A DNA stretch of 10,578 nucleotides, from contig DGKJ01000047.1 in the NCBI GenBank assembly GCA_002387735.1, positions 1 through 10,578 on the forward strand, written 5' to 3'. The translations under genes were made by a program, and so were the position numbers. This DNA comes from Bacteriovoracaceae bacterium UBA4573. GTDB taxonomy: Bacteria > Bdellovibrionota > UBA1018 > UBA923. Positions 1 to 6,891 of this stretch are shown one piece after another. Position 1 is the stretch's first letter, and every line of letters begins with the position of its first letter. Under the pieces are notes generated by a model that made no database searches, was not told the origin of the DNA, and worked only from the letters and a program-made list of their open reading frames with translations.

Positions 1-443
1 ACGAACGGCAGCGAATAGACCTTGCCACCGCTACGTAAAACTTCTTTCGAACCTAAGATTTGATCGATTTTCCAGTCACCGCCTTTAACCAGAACTTTAG
101 GGTTAATCGCTTTGATCGTAGGAATTGGATTCCCGCCTGAAAACCAGGTCACGTATCCAACACTCTCAAGTGCCGCCAAGACGGTCATTCGCGATTTAAG
201 GGCATTTACGGGCCGATCGGGGCCCTTGAGTTTACGTACGGACGCATCGGTATCGACCGCGATTACCAATACATCGCCTTTGTTTCGCGCTTCCTGCAAA
301 TAGGTTACGTGTCCCGGGTGTAAAATATCGAAACACCCGTTGGTAAAAACCACACACTTGCCTTTTTTCCTTAGCGCCTGGGTTATTTTCGCTAATTGCG
401 AGGGCGATTTAATTTTATTTTTAAGATTTAGTCGGATCGTCAT
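1..443 (-). CDS. rfaE2: D-glycero-beta-D-manno-heptose 1-phosphate adenylyltransferase (partial, C-terminus cut by window edge)
   Basis: I translated the reverse complement: 147 complete residues from the ATG at 443-441, with no stop before the window edge. Residues 34-45 read TNGCFDILHPGH, the nucleotide-binding T/HxGH signature of the cytidylyltransferase superfamily in the form typical of RfaE2 (the C-terminal domain of HldE). Residues 118-124 read VLVKGGD, another family hallmark. The family is about 160 aa, so only some 10-15 residues are missing, and there is no fused kinase domain at the N-terminus: this is the stand-alone adenylyltransferase. By family knowledge it makes ADP-heptose from heptose 1-phosphate in the cytosol for the LPS inner core. 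The ATG lies 4 bp after the stop of the RDD gene, so it is probably co-transcribed and translationally coupled. A GAGAAG-like SD lies inside the upstream gene. Confidence in the family is high. Confidence 0.93.
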   Translation of the reverse strand, partial: MTIRLNLKNKIKSPSQLAKITQALRKKGKCVVFTNGCFDILHPGHVTYLQEARNKGDVLVIAVDTDASVRKLKGPDRPVNALKSRMTVLAALESVGYVTWFSGGNPIPTIKAINPKVLVKGGDWKIDQILGSKEVLRSGGKVYSLPF

Positions 444-447
444 GATC

Positions 448-1068
448 TCACGCTTCTCGAACCACCGAAACACCTGTAATCGGGGCTAAAAATAAAGTTA
501 CCCTGAGGGCACGAGTAAACACAGACCCGCCCTTGAGCCGTAGACGAAAAAGCGACTTACCGAGAGTAGTTCCCCAAGAAACTTCCTGAAGAAGGAAATA
601 CCCAAAATAAATTAATCCAAACATAGAAACTATTAAATCGAGCGCCGGGTGAGATTGCCGAAAAGCCCAAAGGCCTTCCGCAAAGGATGAAATAGACACG
701 CCAGCTAAGGCGAGCCCCGCACTCATTACGACTATATAGAATAAAGCCACAAAACCCAGATCACACAAATAGGCGATAAGGCGCGTGGAAATTGGGGCGA
801 GCGTACCCGTTGCAAGTGGAGCGACCGGAGTCAATTTTAGGTCTACCTCGGACTCTACCCGCAAGTCCGTCACAACTTCTTGTTTAGCGGGGGCAGTAGC
901 CCTTGGCGCTCGAGGAGGAGGGAAGTCGAAATGCCCCTGAGGCCGCCTGGCGGGAGTCTGTCCGGCGTTTGCGTAAGGTAAGCCGTCGGAAAAGTGGTTG
1001 ATTCCGAGTCCCTCGGTTAGTGGGCGAAACGCAATTTCCGGTTCCTGATCTTTGGTTTTTTGTTCCAT
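448..1068 (-). CDS. RDD family membrane protein with proline/alanine-rich N-terminal segment
   Basis: A 206-aa protein. The reading frame is open back to 1110, but I chose the ATG at 1068-1066 because the longer form would overlap rsmE by 34 bp, whereas this one starts 8 bp after the rsmE stop. No strong SD is visible, which fits coupling. Residues 1-30 contain FRPLTEGLG and a DGLPYA segment. A Pro/Ala/Arg-rich linker follows (about 38-62), then roughly 115 residues with three hydrophobic segments (about 96-122, 143-165, 187-203). An Arg and an Asp in the first helix (RLIAYLCD) and TTLGKSLFRLRL after the second match the RDD domain, named for conserved Arg and Asp residues. RDD proteins sit in the inner membrane; their function is mostly undetermined, though some have been linked to ion exchange. 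The N-terminal segment would be cytoplasmic. Its role is unknown. Confidence 0.85.
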   Translation of the reverse strand: MEQKTKDQEPEIAFRPLTEGLGINHFSDGLPYANAGQTPARRPQGHFDFPPPRAPRATAPAKQEVVTDLRVESEVDLKLTPVAPLATGTLAPISTRLIAYLCDLGFVALFYIVVMSAGLALAGVSISSFAEGLWAFRQSHPALDLIVSMFGLIYFGYFLLQEVSWGTTLGKSLFRLRLKGGSVFTRALRVTLFLAPITGVSVVREA

Positions 1069-1076
1069 GTCTATTT

Positions 1077-1880
1077 CTAACCCAAAGCTCTGCGAAGAAC
1101 AATCGACCATAAGACCGCCACCGCCGCGGTTTCAACTCTCAAAACCTGTTGGCCTAAACTGACAGGTACGAACCCCCGCTCAACGATGATTTTACGTTCC
1201 GATTCAGTGAATCCGCCTTCGGGTCCTATCCAGGCTTCAATGGGTCTATTTTGGCAATCGGCCATCGCCTTCCAAAACTCCTGCAACGGAATCCTCTGGT
1301 CCTCATACTCCTCGCGACTTTCCGAAAAACACGCAATTCGTACTGGATGGCCAGGAGCTTGATAAGAACTCAAAAAATCATTCCAAGAAACCGGTTCGGC
1401 TATTTCTACTCCCCACAACCGCTCCGACTGTTCAATTGCGGCTTCCGCAATCGCACCCCAACGTTTCAAATATTTATCACCGCGCTCGGCGCCAACCTTT
1501 ACTACGCTGCGCGCCGTTTCAACTGGAACAATGCGGCTCGCACCGCATTCGACTGCTTTTTCTAGTACCCAGTCCATTGTGTTGTTTTTTGGTAACCCTA
1601 GAATCAGGGTCACGTCGTGCTCTTTCTTTTCACTTCTCAATAGGCCCCTGATCTGAGCAAAGCCTTTTTTACCCTCTACTTCAAACACGGCGCCGTATAA
1701 CTGCCCGCGTCCATCAGTCACCAGAACTTCTTGCCCATGTTCAAGGCGCAATACTCGTCGAAGATGTGCCGTTTTTTCCTCTGGCATCGATACACGGGTA
1801 CCCACGCTCCACGAATGCGCTGCTTCATTTCCGTCGGACCCCGGTAAGAAAATATGTCGTTTGCTTTCGTGCCTGCCCAA
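1077..1880 (-). CDS. rsmE: 16S rRNA (uracil(1498)-N(3))-methyltransferase RsmE
   Basis: A 267-aa SPOUT-class methyltransferase. Known family role: SAM-dependent N3-methylation of U1498 in helix 44 of 16S rRNA, acting on the 30S subunit. Residues 1-80 form the PUA-like RNA-binding domain (RHIFLPG near the start, HLRRVLRLEHG at 39-49). The SPOUT domain follows with GLPKNNTMDWVLEKAVECG (95-113), AIEQSERLWG (148-157), the SAM-loop IGPEGGF (218-224) and LRVETAA (247-253), whose trefoil knot is diagnostic. The start is TTG (1880-1878). An in-frame TGA lies only four codons upstream and no ATG or GTG is available, while GAGGAG sits 8 nt before the TTG, so the start is well fixed. It heads a run of three minus-strand genes and is divergent from the lytic transglycosylase gene. 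Confidence 0.95.
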   Translation of the reverse strand: MGRHESKRHIFLPGSDGNEAAHSWSVGTRVSMPEEKTAHLRRVLRLEHGQEVLVTDGRGQLYGAVFEVEGKKGFAQIRGLLRSEKKEHDVTLILGLPKNNTMDWVLEKAVECGASRIVPVETARSVVKVGAERGDKYLKRWGAIAEAAIEQSERLWGVEIAEPVSWNDFLSSYQAPGHPVRIACFSESREEYEDQRIPLQEFWKAMADCQNRPIEAWIGPEGGFTESERKIIVERGFVPVSLGQQVLRVETAAVAVLWSIVLRRALG

Positions 1881-1883
1881 CGG

Positions 1884-1911
1884 TTGTTCTCCTCATAGAA
1901 ATAGTTACAAT
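1884..1911 (+). promoter_or_regulatory. Candidate sigma70 promoter for the lytic transglycosylase, possibly leaderless
   Basis: TACAAT at 1906-1911 matches the -10 consensus at 5 of 6 positions. A weak -35 candidate, TTGTTC (1884-1889), lies 16 bp upstream. Transcription starting 6-7 nt after the -10 would begin at or next to the ATG at 1918, and no SD precedes that ATG, so a leaderless mRNA is predicted. The -35 overlaps the rsmE SD on the other strand. This comes from inspection only. Confidence 0.4.
1889..1894 (-). promoter_or_regulatory. Shine-Dalgarno of rsmE (GAGGAG), supports TTG start
   Basis: On the minus strand GAGGAG lies 8 nt before the TTG at 1880. With the in-frame TGA at 1895-1893 this leaves TTG as the only reasonable initiator that keeps the conserved RHIFLPG N-terminus. 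Confidence 0.8.
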
Positions 1912-1917
1912 AGAAAA

Positions 1918-2907
1918 ATGGCGATACGCCACTTTCTTTTTGGAATCTTACCGCTGCTTTTAGCTTTTTTCGCATCGACCGCCCGGGGGGACGATTCGAA
2001 TTTTCAGATATCGAATTACACCGGCGAAATTCGAAAGCGAGCAGATTTTTGGTTACAGGTTTATACCGTGTATTCCGATGATCAAGGTGTTATTCACGAC
2101 GCCCAGTATCCCTATATAATATTTGAAAAAATAGATCGTCGTAAAAAAAGCACTGCCTATATCGAAACGCGCAAGAAACACTACGCCAATCTTTTAATGC
2201 GACTCAGCAAATATGAACAACATCGCGCACTCGCAGCAAACCACACGCCATCGAACCGCCCCGCCCAGACCACTCTTGATAAAGAGCTGCAAGAGCTCTC
2301 GAAACTTTATTCCGAAATTGGCGGCGAAAATAAATTTTTTGAAGCTGCCAATTACAAACGAGTACGATTTCAACGCGGGCAAAAGACCTCTTTTGCAAGA
2401 GGTCTCCGAAACTCAAAATCGTATCTGCCCCAAATGGAAAAAATCTTTAAGGAACGAGGTTTGCCGGTGGAATTGACCCGTCTACCTTTCGTTGAAAGCT
2501 CGTTTAACGTAAAAGCTCGATCAAAGGTCGGCGCCAGTGGAATCTGGCAATTCATGCCTTCGACCGGCAAACTCTATTTAAGAATCGACAGTGAGATTGA
2601 CGAACGAAATGACCCCATTCGCGCTACCGAAGCCGCTGCTGAACTTCTGTCCGCCAACTTTAAAACACTGGGTGACTGGAGTCTCGCCGTCACAGCATAT
2701 AATCATGGACGTAAGGCACTACTGCGCGCCATGCACAAGTACAAAGTTTACAATTTAAATGATTTATTGACGATTTATCGCCATCGTTCTTTCGGTTTCG
2801 CATCGAGTAATTTTTTTCCGGAACTTTTGGCCGCGATCGAAGCAGAAAAAAATGCGTCGAAATATTTTTTTGACCTTGACCAAGAATTTCACCTTGACCA
2901 AAAATAG
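1918..2907 (+). CDS. Secreted MltD-like lytic transglycosylase (GH23, SLT domain)
   Basis: A 329-aa protein. The ORF extends upstream, but the ATG at 1918 opens a clear signal peptide: basic MAIRH, a hydrophobic core at about 6-20, then STARG and a likely cleavage near residue 24. The catalytic SLT domain spans about 180-305: LPFVESSFN with the expected catalytic Glu193, KVGASGIWQFMPSTG (203-217), AVTAYNHG (257-264) and FGFASSNFFPELLAA (292-306). This is the family 1D (MltD-like) pattern, which cleaves the MurNAc-GlcNAc bond of peptidoglycan and releases 1,6-anhydroMurNAc products in the periplasm. No LysM domains follow, unlike E. coli MltD. The first 150 mature residues are charged and not assigned to a family, except for QRGQKTSFARGL (152-163), which looks like the pre-domain seen in this group. 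There is no lipobox Cys, so it should be soluble rather than a lipoprotein. Confidence 0.9.
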   Translation: MAIRHFLFGILPLLLAFFASTARGDDSNFQISNYTGEIRKRADFWLQVYTVYSDDQGVIHDAQYPYIIFEKIDRRKKSTAYIETRKKHYANLLMRLSKYEQHRALAANHTPSNRPAQTTLDKELQELSKLYSEIGGENKFFEAANYKRVRFQRGQKTSFARGLRNSKSYLPQMEKIFKERGLPVELTRLPFVESSFNVKARSKVGASGIWQFMPSTGKLYLRIDSEIDERNDPIRATEAAAELLSANFKTLGDWSLAVTAYNHGRKALLRAMHKYKVYNLNDLLTIYRHRSFGFASSNFFPELLAAIEAEKNASKYFFDLDQEFHLDQK

Positions 2908-2922
2908 GGTCATCGATAACAA
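2894..2922 (+). promoter_or_regulatory. Possible promoter for a udk leader transcript
   Basis: TTGACC (2894-2899, 5 of 6 match to the -35) is separated by 17 bp from TAACAA (2917-2922, only 3 of 6 match to the -10). A start near 2929 would give a leader of about 127 nt carrying the hairpin at 2985-3034. The -10 is poor, so this is tentative; udk could instead depend on readthrough from the upstream gene. Confidence 0.25.
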
Positions 2923-2984
2923 GACTTGAAAAGCAGAATCACATCTAGTTTTGGCAACACGCTTTGAGAGCGCTTGTGGCCTTG

Positions 2985-3043
2985 CCACCGGATCGCGGAA
3001 TTGACATCTCGTACGGCATCATGCGCTCCGGTGGTTTTTTTTT
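2985..3043 (+). terminator. Intrinsic terminator, possibly an attenuator ahead of udk
   Basis: CCACCGGA (2985-2992) pairs perfectly with TCCGGTGG (3027-3034). After one T/C mismatch the stem continues with CGCG (2994-2997) against TGCG (3022-3025), giving 12 bp around a 24-nt loop. Nine T residues follow at 3035-3043. This is a convincing Rho-independent terminator for the lytic transglycosylase gene, 78 nt past its stop. It ends only 12 nt before the udk ATG at 3056, leaving no room for a separate promoter with a leader. A competing hairpin, GTGGC (2976-2980) with GCCAC (2984-2988), would disrupt its 5' arm. Confidence 0.8.
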
Positions 3044-3055
3044 AATTAAATACGT

Positions 3056-3658
3056 ATGTATATTGTTGGAATTGCTGGCGGCTCGGGATCTGGAAAGACA
3101 ACCTTTGCGTCTAAAATAATCGAAAAGGTAACTGGTACTCGAGTGATGCATTTGCATCAAGATTCGTATTACCTGGAAAAACTTCCAAAAGATGATTTCA
3201 TTAATAAAAAGCCCAACTATGACCACCCCAGCGCTTTTGACTGGAAGTTACTTCGAAAGCATTTTGCCGCTCTTAAAAAAAACAAACGCATCGAGGCGCC
3301 TGTTTACGATTTTGTTTCGAGCTCTCGACTAGCTCAAACTGTGAAAATCGGGCCAGGGAAAGTTTGCATATTCGACGGTATTTACGCGCTATATGACCCA
3401 TTGATTCGGGACATGTTAGATCTAAAAATATTTTTACATGTAGACGCAGACATTCGTTTTATTCGCCGACTGCACCGCGACGTTAGAGAGCGGGGCCGCA
3501 ACTTGGATGGCATCATAGATCAGTATTACGATATGGTTCGTCCAATGCACCGCCAATATTTGGAGCCCACCAGCATTTACGCCGACCTGGTCGTAGGCGA
3601 AGATACAGACCGTGCCGCTGAAGTAGTTGCCAGTCACATCTCGGCCCATCTAAGATAA
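3056..3658 (+). CDS. udk: Uridine kinase (uridine/cytidine kinase)
   Basis: A 200-aa P-loop kinase, close to the usual 205-215 aa. The Walker A loop GGSGSGKTT is at 8-16. QDSYY (35-39) carries the family's catalytic-region Asp; NYDHPSAFDW (54-63) and APVYDFVSSSR (81-91) form the nucleoside-binding region. FDGIYAL (106-112) replaces the more common EGI form. RRLHRDVRERGR (137-148) is the arginine-rich lid, followed by PMHRQYLEPTSIYADLVV (163-180). By family knowledge it phosphorylates uridine and cytidine to UMP and CMP in the cytosol (pyrimidine salvage). Its ATG is preceded by a T-rich, A/T stretch without any SD, just behind a terminator hairpin, which suggests unusual initiation or leader control. 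It is followed 4 bp later by rnj. Confidence 0.93.
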   Translation: MYIVGIAGGSGSGKTTFASKIIEKVTGTRVMHLHQDSYYLEKLPKDDFINKKPNYDHPSAFDWKLLRKHFAALKKNKRIEAPVYDFVSSSRLAQTVKIGPGKVCIFDGIYALYDPLIRDMLDLKIFLHVDADIRFIRRLHRDVRERGRNLDGIIDQYYDMVRPMHRQYLEPTSIYADLVVGEDTDRAAEVVASHISAHLR

Positions 3659-3662
3659 GGGC

Positions 3663-5321
3663 ATGGCAAAAAACTCTCCACTTAAGATCGTGCCGCTAGG
3701 CGGCCTGGGCGAAATCGGCCTCAATTGCATGGTCTTCGAATACGCCGACGAAATTATTGTAGTCGATTGCGGCGTGATGTTTTCGGACCTCCAAATGCTG
3801 GGGGTCGATTTTATGATTCCAGATTTGTCGTATCTCGAAGCCAATCGCGACAAAATCGCTGGATACGTGATTACCCACGCCCATGAAGACCACATCGGAG
3901 CCCTTCCCTTTGCACTCAAGGCCCACCCCGCACCAGTATATTGCACTAATTTCGCTCATAAACTCATTGCTGCCAAACTAGAGGAACACGCGCTACTTAA
4001 TCACACCCAGTTTCAGATTTTCGCCCCAAACGAAGTCATGAAATTTAAGCACTTCAAGGTAACTTCGCGACCGGTCAATCATTCGATCGTGGAAGCCATG
4101 GCGCTTTTTATCGAAACTCCCGTGGGAATGGTCGTATTTACTGGCGACTTTAAGATCGACACCGACCCCTATTACGGAGCCACAACCGACCTCGAGCCCT
4201 TTAAAAAAGCCGGTGACGCGGGGGTGGTTTTGCTCATGAGTGATTCCACAAACGTCGAACGAGATGGACACTCTCTTTCAGAAGTAAACATTTATCGCAA
4301 ATTCAAAGAACTATTCGCGGAACCGACCGGCCTAACGATTGTATCGGTTTTCGCTTCGAATATTGCGCGCATCGGTCAGGTTATGGAACTAGCCGATCAT
4401 TTTGGACACAAAGTGGCCTTACTCGGACGCAGCATGGAACAAAATGTTAGGCTCGCCCAAGAGGCTGGCTATCTCGAACACGCTCGATCCGTGTTAATTG
4501 GAGTCGACGAAATCGAACAATTCCCACGCAACAAAGTCATTGTGCTGTCGACGGGCAGCCAAGGAGAATTTAGATCGGCACTTGCACGAATTGCGAGCGA
4601 TGAACACCGATCAGTTAGCGTTGGTCCTGGTGATACTGTAATCATGTCGAGCAAGTTTATTCCTGGGAACGAAAAAGCAATCGGACGAATGATCAACTCT
4701 CTGTTCAAAATGGGAGCTGATGTCTTGTACGAATCGGTTGAAGATATTCACGTTTCCGGTCACGCGAACGCCGACGAATTGCGCAAAATGCTTCGTGCTA
4801 CCCGGCCGCGTCATTTTATCCCGGTTCACGGCGAGTATCGCCACCTGGTTAAGCACGCTCGTTTGGCAGAACAAAACGGAGTGGCTGCAGAAAATATCGT
4901 AATCGCCGTCAACGGCGATGTTCTTGAATTAACCAAAAATTCTCTCAAACGTGTTGATCATTTTGAAGAGAATCGAATCTTTATCGAGGGCGAGGGCGGT
5001 AACGACATCAGTAAAGTCGTTATCAAAGATCGTCGCAAGGTGGCTGAAGCTGGAATTGTTTTCAGTGTTTTAATTCGTAATTCGGTAAGTGGAAAAATAG
5101 TGGGTGGGCCGGACCTTATTTCGCGAGGCTTGTTCGATGGCGATGACGGTCTCGAAATTCTCGAAAAAGGAAAAAAAACTGTTCTGAGCATTCTGCGAGA
5201 TGTCGAGCGATCTGAAAAACAGATCGATCTCCAAGAAGAAATTCGAATAGGATTGAGAAGGTTTTTTGCAGCTCATTTAGGAAAAAAACCAGTTGTGCTT
5301 CCCATTTTGATCGATGTTTAA
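3663..5321 (+). CDS. rnj: Ribonuclease J
   Basis: A 552-aa, full-length RNase J (the family is about 550-560 aa). It is a metallo-beta-lactamase/beta-CASP nuclease combining 5'-3' exonuclease and endonuclease activity in mRNA decay and rRNA maturation. The zinc site is intact: HAHEDH at 72-77 (H72, H74, D76, H77), H140 in RPVNHS, and D162 in FTGDFKID. The beta-CASP domain contains SDSTNVERDGHS (about 194-205), STGSQGEFRSA and SSKFIPGNE. HVSGHANADEL precedes H389 in PVHGEYRHL. The C-terminal domain (about 455-552) is retained. AAGG at 3657-3660 overlaps the udk stop and can serve as SD, with only 2 nt before the ATG. The gene lies 4 bp after udk and overlaps the next gene by 8 bp, so coupled translation is likely. 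Confidence 0.97.
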   Translation: MAKNSPLKIVPLGGLGEIGLNCMVFEYADEIIVVDCGVMFSDLQMLGVDFMIPDLSYLEANRDKIAGYVITHAHEDHIGALPFALKAHPAPVYCTNFAHKLIAAKLEEHALLNHTQFQIFAPNEVMKFKHFKVTSRPVNHSIVEAMALFIETPVGMVVFTGDFKIDTDPYYGATTDLEPFKKAGDAGVVLLMSDSTNVERDGHSLSEVNIYRKFKELFAEPTGLTIVSVFASNIARIGQVMELADHFGHKVALLGRSMEQNVRLAQEAGYLEHARSVLIGVDEIEQFPRNKVIVLSTGSQGEFRSALARIASDEHRSVSVGPGDTVIMSSKFIPGNEKAIGRMINSLFKMGADVLYESVEDIHVSGHANADELRKMLRATRPRHFIPVHGEYRHLVKHARLAEQNGVAAENIVIAVNGDVLELTKNSLKRVDHFEENRIFIEGEGGNDISKVVIKDRRKVAEAGIVFSVLIRNSVSGKIVGGPDLISRGLFDGDDGLEILEKGKKTVLSILRDVERSEKQIDLQEEIRIGLRRFFAAHLGKKPVVLPILIDV

Positions 5322-6891
5322 GAATTTTCCACAGTTGTTGCTTATTCTAATTGGTTTTGCATGCGCGGTGTACACCCAAACCACCGCACTTTCAGATGTG
5401 CCGGGTCTTCATTTCGATGAAGCTTGGCAGGGCCTCTACGCTTACCGAATTGCTTTCGAGCCCGGATTTTTTCCGATTCAGGCGATGAATAGCTACACTT
5501 TTTCCATTGTTCACTATCCAATAGCGCTACTTTTCAAATTATTTTGGCCAACATTGGAAGTAATGCGCATTTTTTACGTTGCCTGCAATTTATTAGCGCT
5601 GTCACTTTTCGTCTTCGCTTTTTTGAAAATAAAAAAACCACTCGCGGCTTTTATATTCACACTTATTTGGGGTCTTTTGCCATTTTTTGTCCACACTCAT
5701 CGGTTTTTTATAGAAATGACCGGTTTTTTTTCGTTGTGCATGGCTGCCGCCGTTTATGCACTGACAACTTTCGAAAATAACCGCAAACACCGCGCTTTCC
5801 TGCTAATCGCTGCACTTATTCTAGGAACATTTAGCCATGTATTATTTCTGGCGTTCGCCATTGCGATATTCGGGATCGCGAGTTTAGAAGGTAAACCTTC
5901 TAGGTTTATAACTGTGGTTTACTGCACAGCATTGGTTTTCATTCTGGTTCGCATGACCTTGGACTTACGGAAAATTGGTCCTGTGTTCTTAGCCGGTGGA
6001 GCTGGCATTACAGTCGCCTTTTTTTTGGCTAAAAAAGAAACTTACTTTTCACGAGCCACCCTTCTAGCCAGACCCTTGTTCGAAATTGTGGCAATCCCAT
6101 TTTTTTTATTATTTTTATTTTTAATGTGGGGCGGTCCCTGGTCATACGCACAGGCTACCGGAAGCCTTGTTTTTTGGTGGTGGCCCTTAAACATTGTTCT
6201 GTTAATTGCTCTCTATTTAAATTCGGGTCGCTGGAATTGGACTCGGGATTCAACAAAATTTTCGTGGGAGCGCCGCGCATGGTTTGGGTTTGTATTGTCG
6301 CTAATCGCGTGCAATGCCATGGTATATAAACCGGCGCCTCGCTATTTTGTTATTCCCGCAATTTTCTTAACCATTTGGGCGGCTCTTGCTTTCGATGATT
6401 ATTGGCAAAGGTCCCGGTTTCAGCCGCGCGCACGGACTTTACTTGGACTAAGTTTAGTTTTCGCGTTTATTGTTAATTTGTTTGTTTTTCAAAGCGACTA
6501 TCTAAACCGTTTTCTAACTCGGCCGGGCCTTGATCGGGAATTTAGACTTTGGCATTTTAATGACAGTGCGCGTGACTTTCGGCCCTTTCAACGGGTTTTT
6601 AGTTGGGCAGAAAAAAACGGCTGCGCCCTAACTTTGGATTGGGTCGAAGACGACCGCTTTGGGCTACCACTCAAATTTTTACAACTCGATTCTAAACCCA
6701 CCGGTAAAGCTTGTCCTTGGCATAAAAAGCAGTTATTTTTTTCGCACATTCCGAACTTTAACTCGGATCTGCGCATAGCAGAACGACTTCGCGTGGGTGA
6801 GTCGATCGCACACCCACAGTACGGGCTGAGGATTTTGGCCCACGAGCCCGAATGGGGCGACCTCGCGATCTGGATAAGGGATCTTCCATAG
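5314..6891 (+). CDS. GT-C fold membrane glycosyltransferase (PMT/ArnT-like), first of a tandem pair
   Basis: A 525-aa integral membrane protein. The ATG at 5314 overlaps the end of rnj by 8 bp and has no clear SD, so it probably relies on re-initiation by ribosomes finishing rnj. I count about 11-13 hydrophobic segments (for example 8-24, 85-105, 110-128, 135-151, 162-190, 222-238, 256-272, 285-302, 345-360, 376-393). A roughly 130-residue soluble C-terminal part (395-525) follows. After the first helix, HFDEAWQG (33-40) gives the acidic DE pair in the first external loop, typical of GT-C enzymes that use polyprenyl-phosphate sugars (GT39/GT83 type). No specific subfamily could be assigned. 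Donor and acceptor are unknown; transfer of a lipid-linked sugar to LPS or a surface protein on the periplasmic side is inferred from the fold only. Confidence 0.75.
   Translation: MFKNFPQLLLILIGFACAVYTQTTALSDVPGLHFDEAWQGLYAYRIAFEPGFFPIQAMNSYTFSIVHYPIALLFKLFWPTLEVMRIFYVACNLLALSLFVFAFLKIKKPLAAFIFTLIWGLLPFFVHTHRFFIEMTGFFSLCMAAAVYALTTFENNRKHRAFLLIAALILGTFSHVLFLAFAIAIFGIASLEGKPSRFITVVYCTALVFILVRMTLDLRKIGPVFLAGGAGITVAFFLAKKETYFSRATLLARPLFEIVAIPFFLLFLFLMWGGPWSYAQATGSLVFWWWPLNIVLLIALYLNSGRWNWTRDSTKFSWERRAWFGFVLSLIACNAMVYKPAPRYFVIPAIFLTIWAALAFDDYWQRSRFQPRARTLLGLSLVFAFIVNLFVFQSDYLNRFLTRPGLDREFRLWHFNDSARDFRPFQRVFSWAEKNGCALTLDWVEDDRFGLPLKFLQLDSKPTGKACPWHKKQLFFSHIPNFNSDLRIAERLRVGESIAHPQYGLRILAHEPEWGDLAIWIRDLP
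6876..6881 (+). promoter_or_regulatory. Shine-Dalgarno (AAGGGA) deciding the GTG start of the second glycosyltransferase
   Basis: AAGGGA sits 9 nt before GTG at 6891. The alternative ATG at 6852 would overlap the upstream gene by 40 bp and add 13 mostly charged residues ahead of the first membrane helix. The GTG overlaps the upstream TAG by one base (TAGTG), a common coupling arrangement. Confidence 0.65.

Noticed and set aside
1069..1110. 14 extra N-terminal residues for the RDD protein
   Set aside because: They overlap the end of rsmE, and the internal ATG at 1068 sits 8 bp after the rsmE stop, directly before the motif-bearing N-terminus.
3001..3006. Perfect -35 hexamer TTGACA upstream of udk
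   Set aside because: It lies in the loop of the terminator hairpin and nothing resembling a -10 occurs 16-18 bp downstream (the sequence there is CGCTCC), so it is probably coincidental.
6852..6890. ATG start at 6852 for the second glycosyltransferase
   Set aside because: It would overlap the upstream gene by 40 bp. The GTG at 6891 has AAGGGA 9 nt upstream and begins at the first membrane helix.
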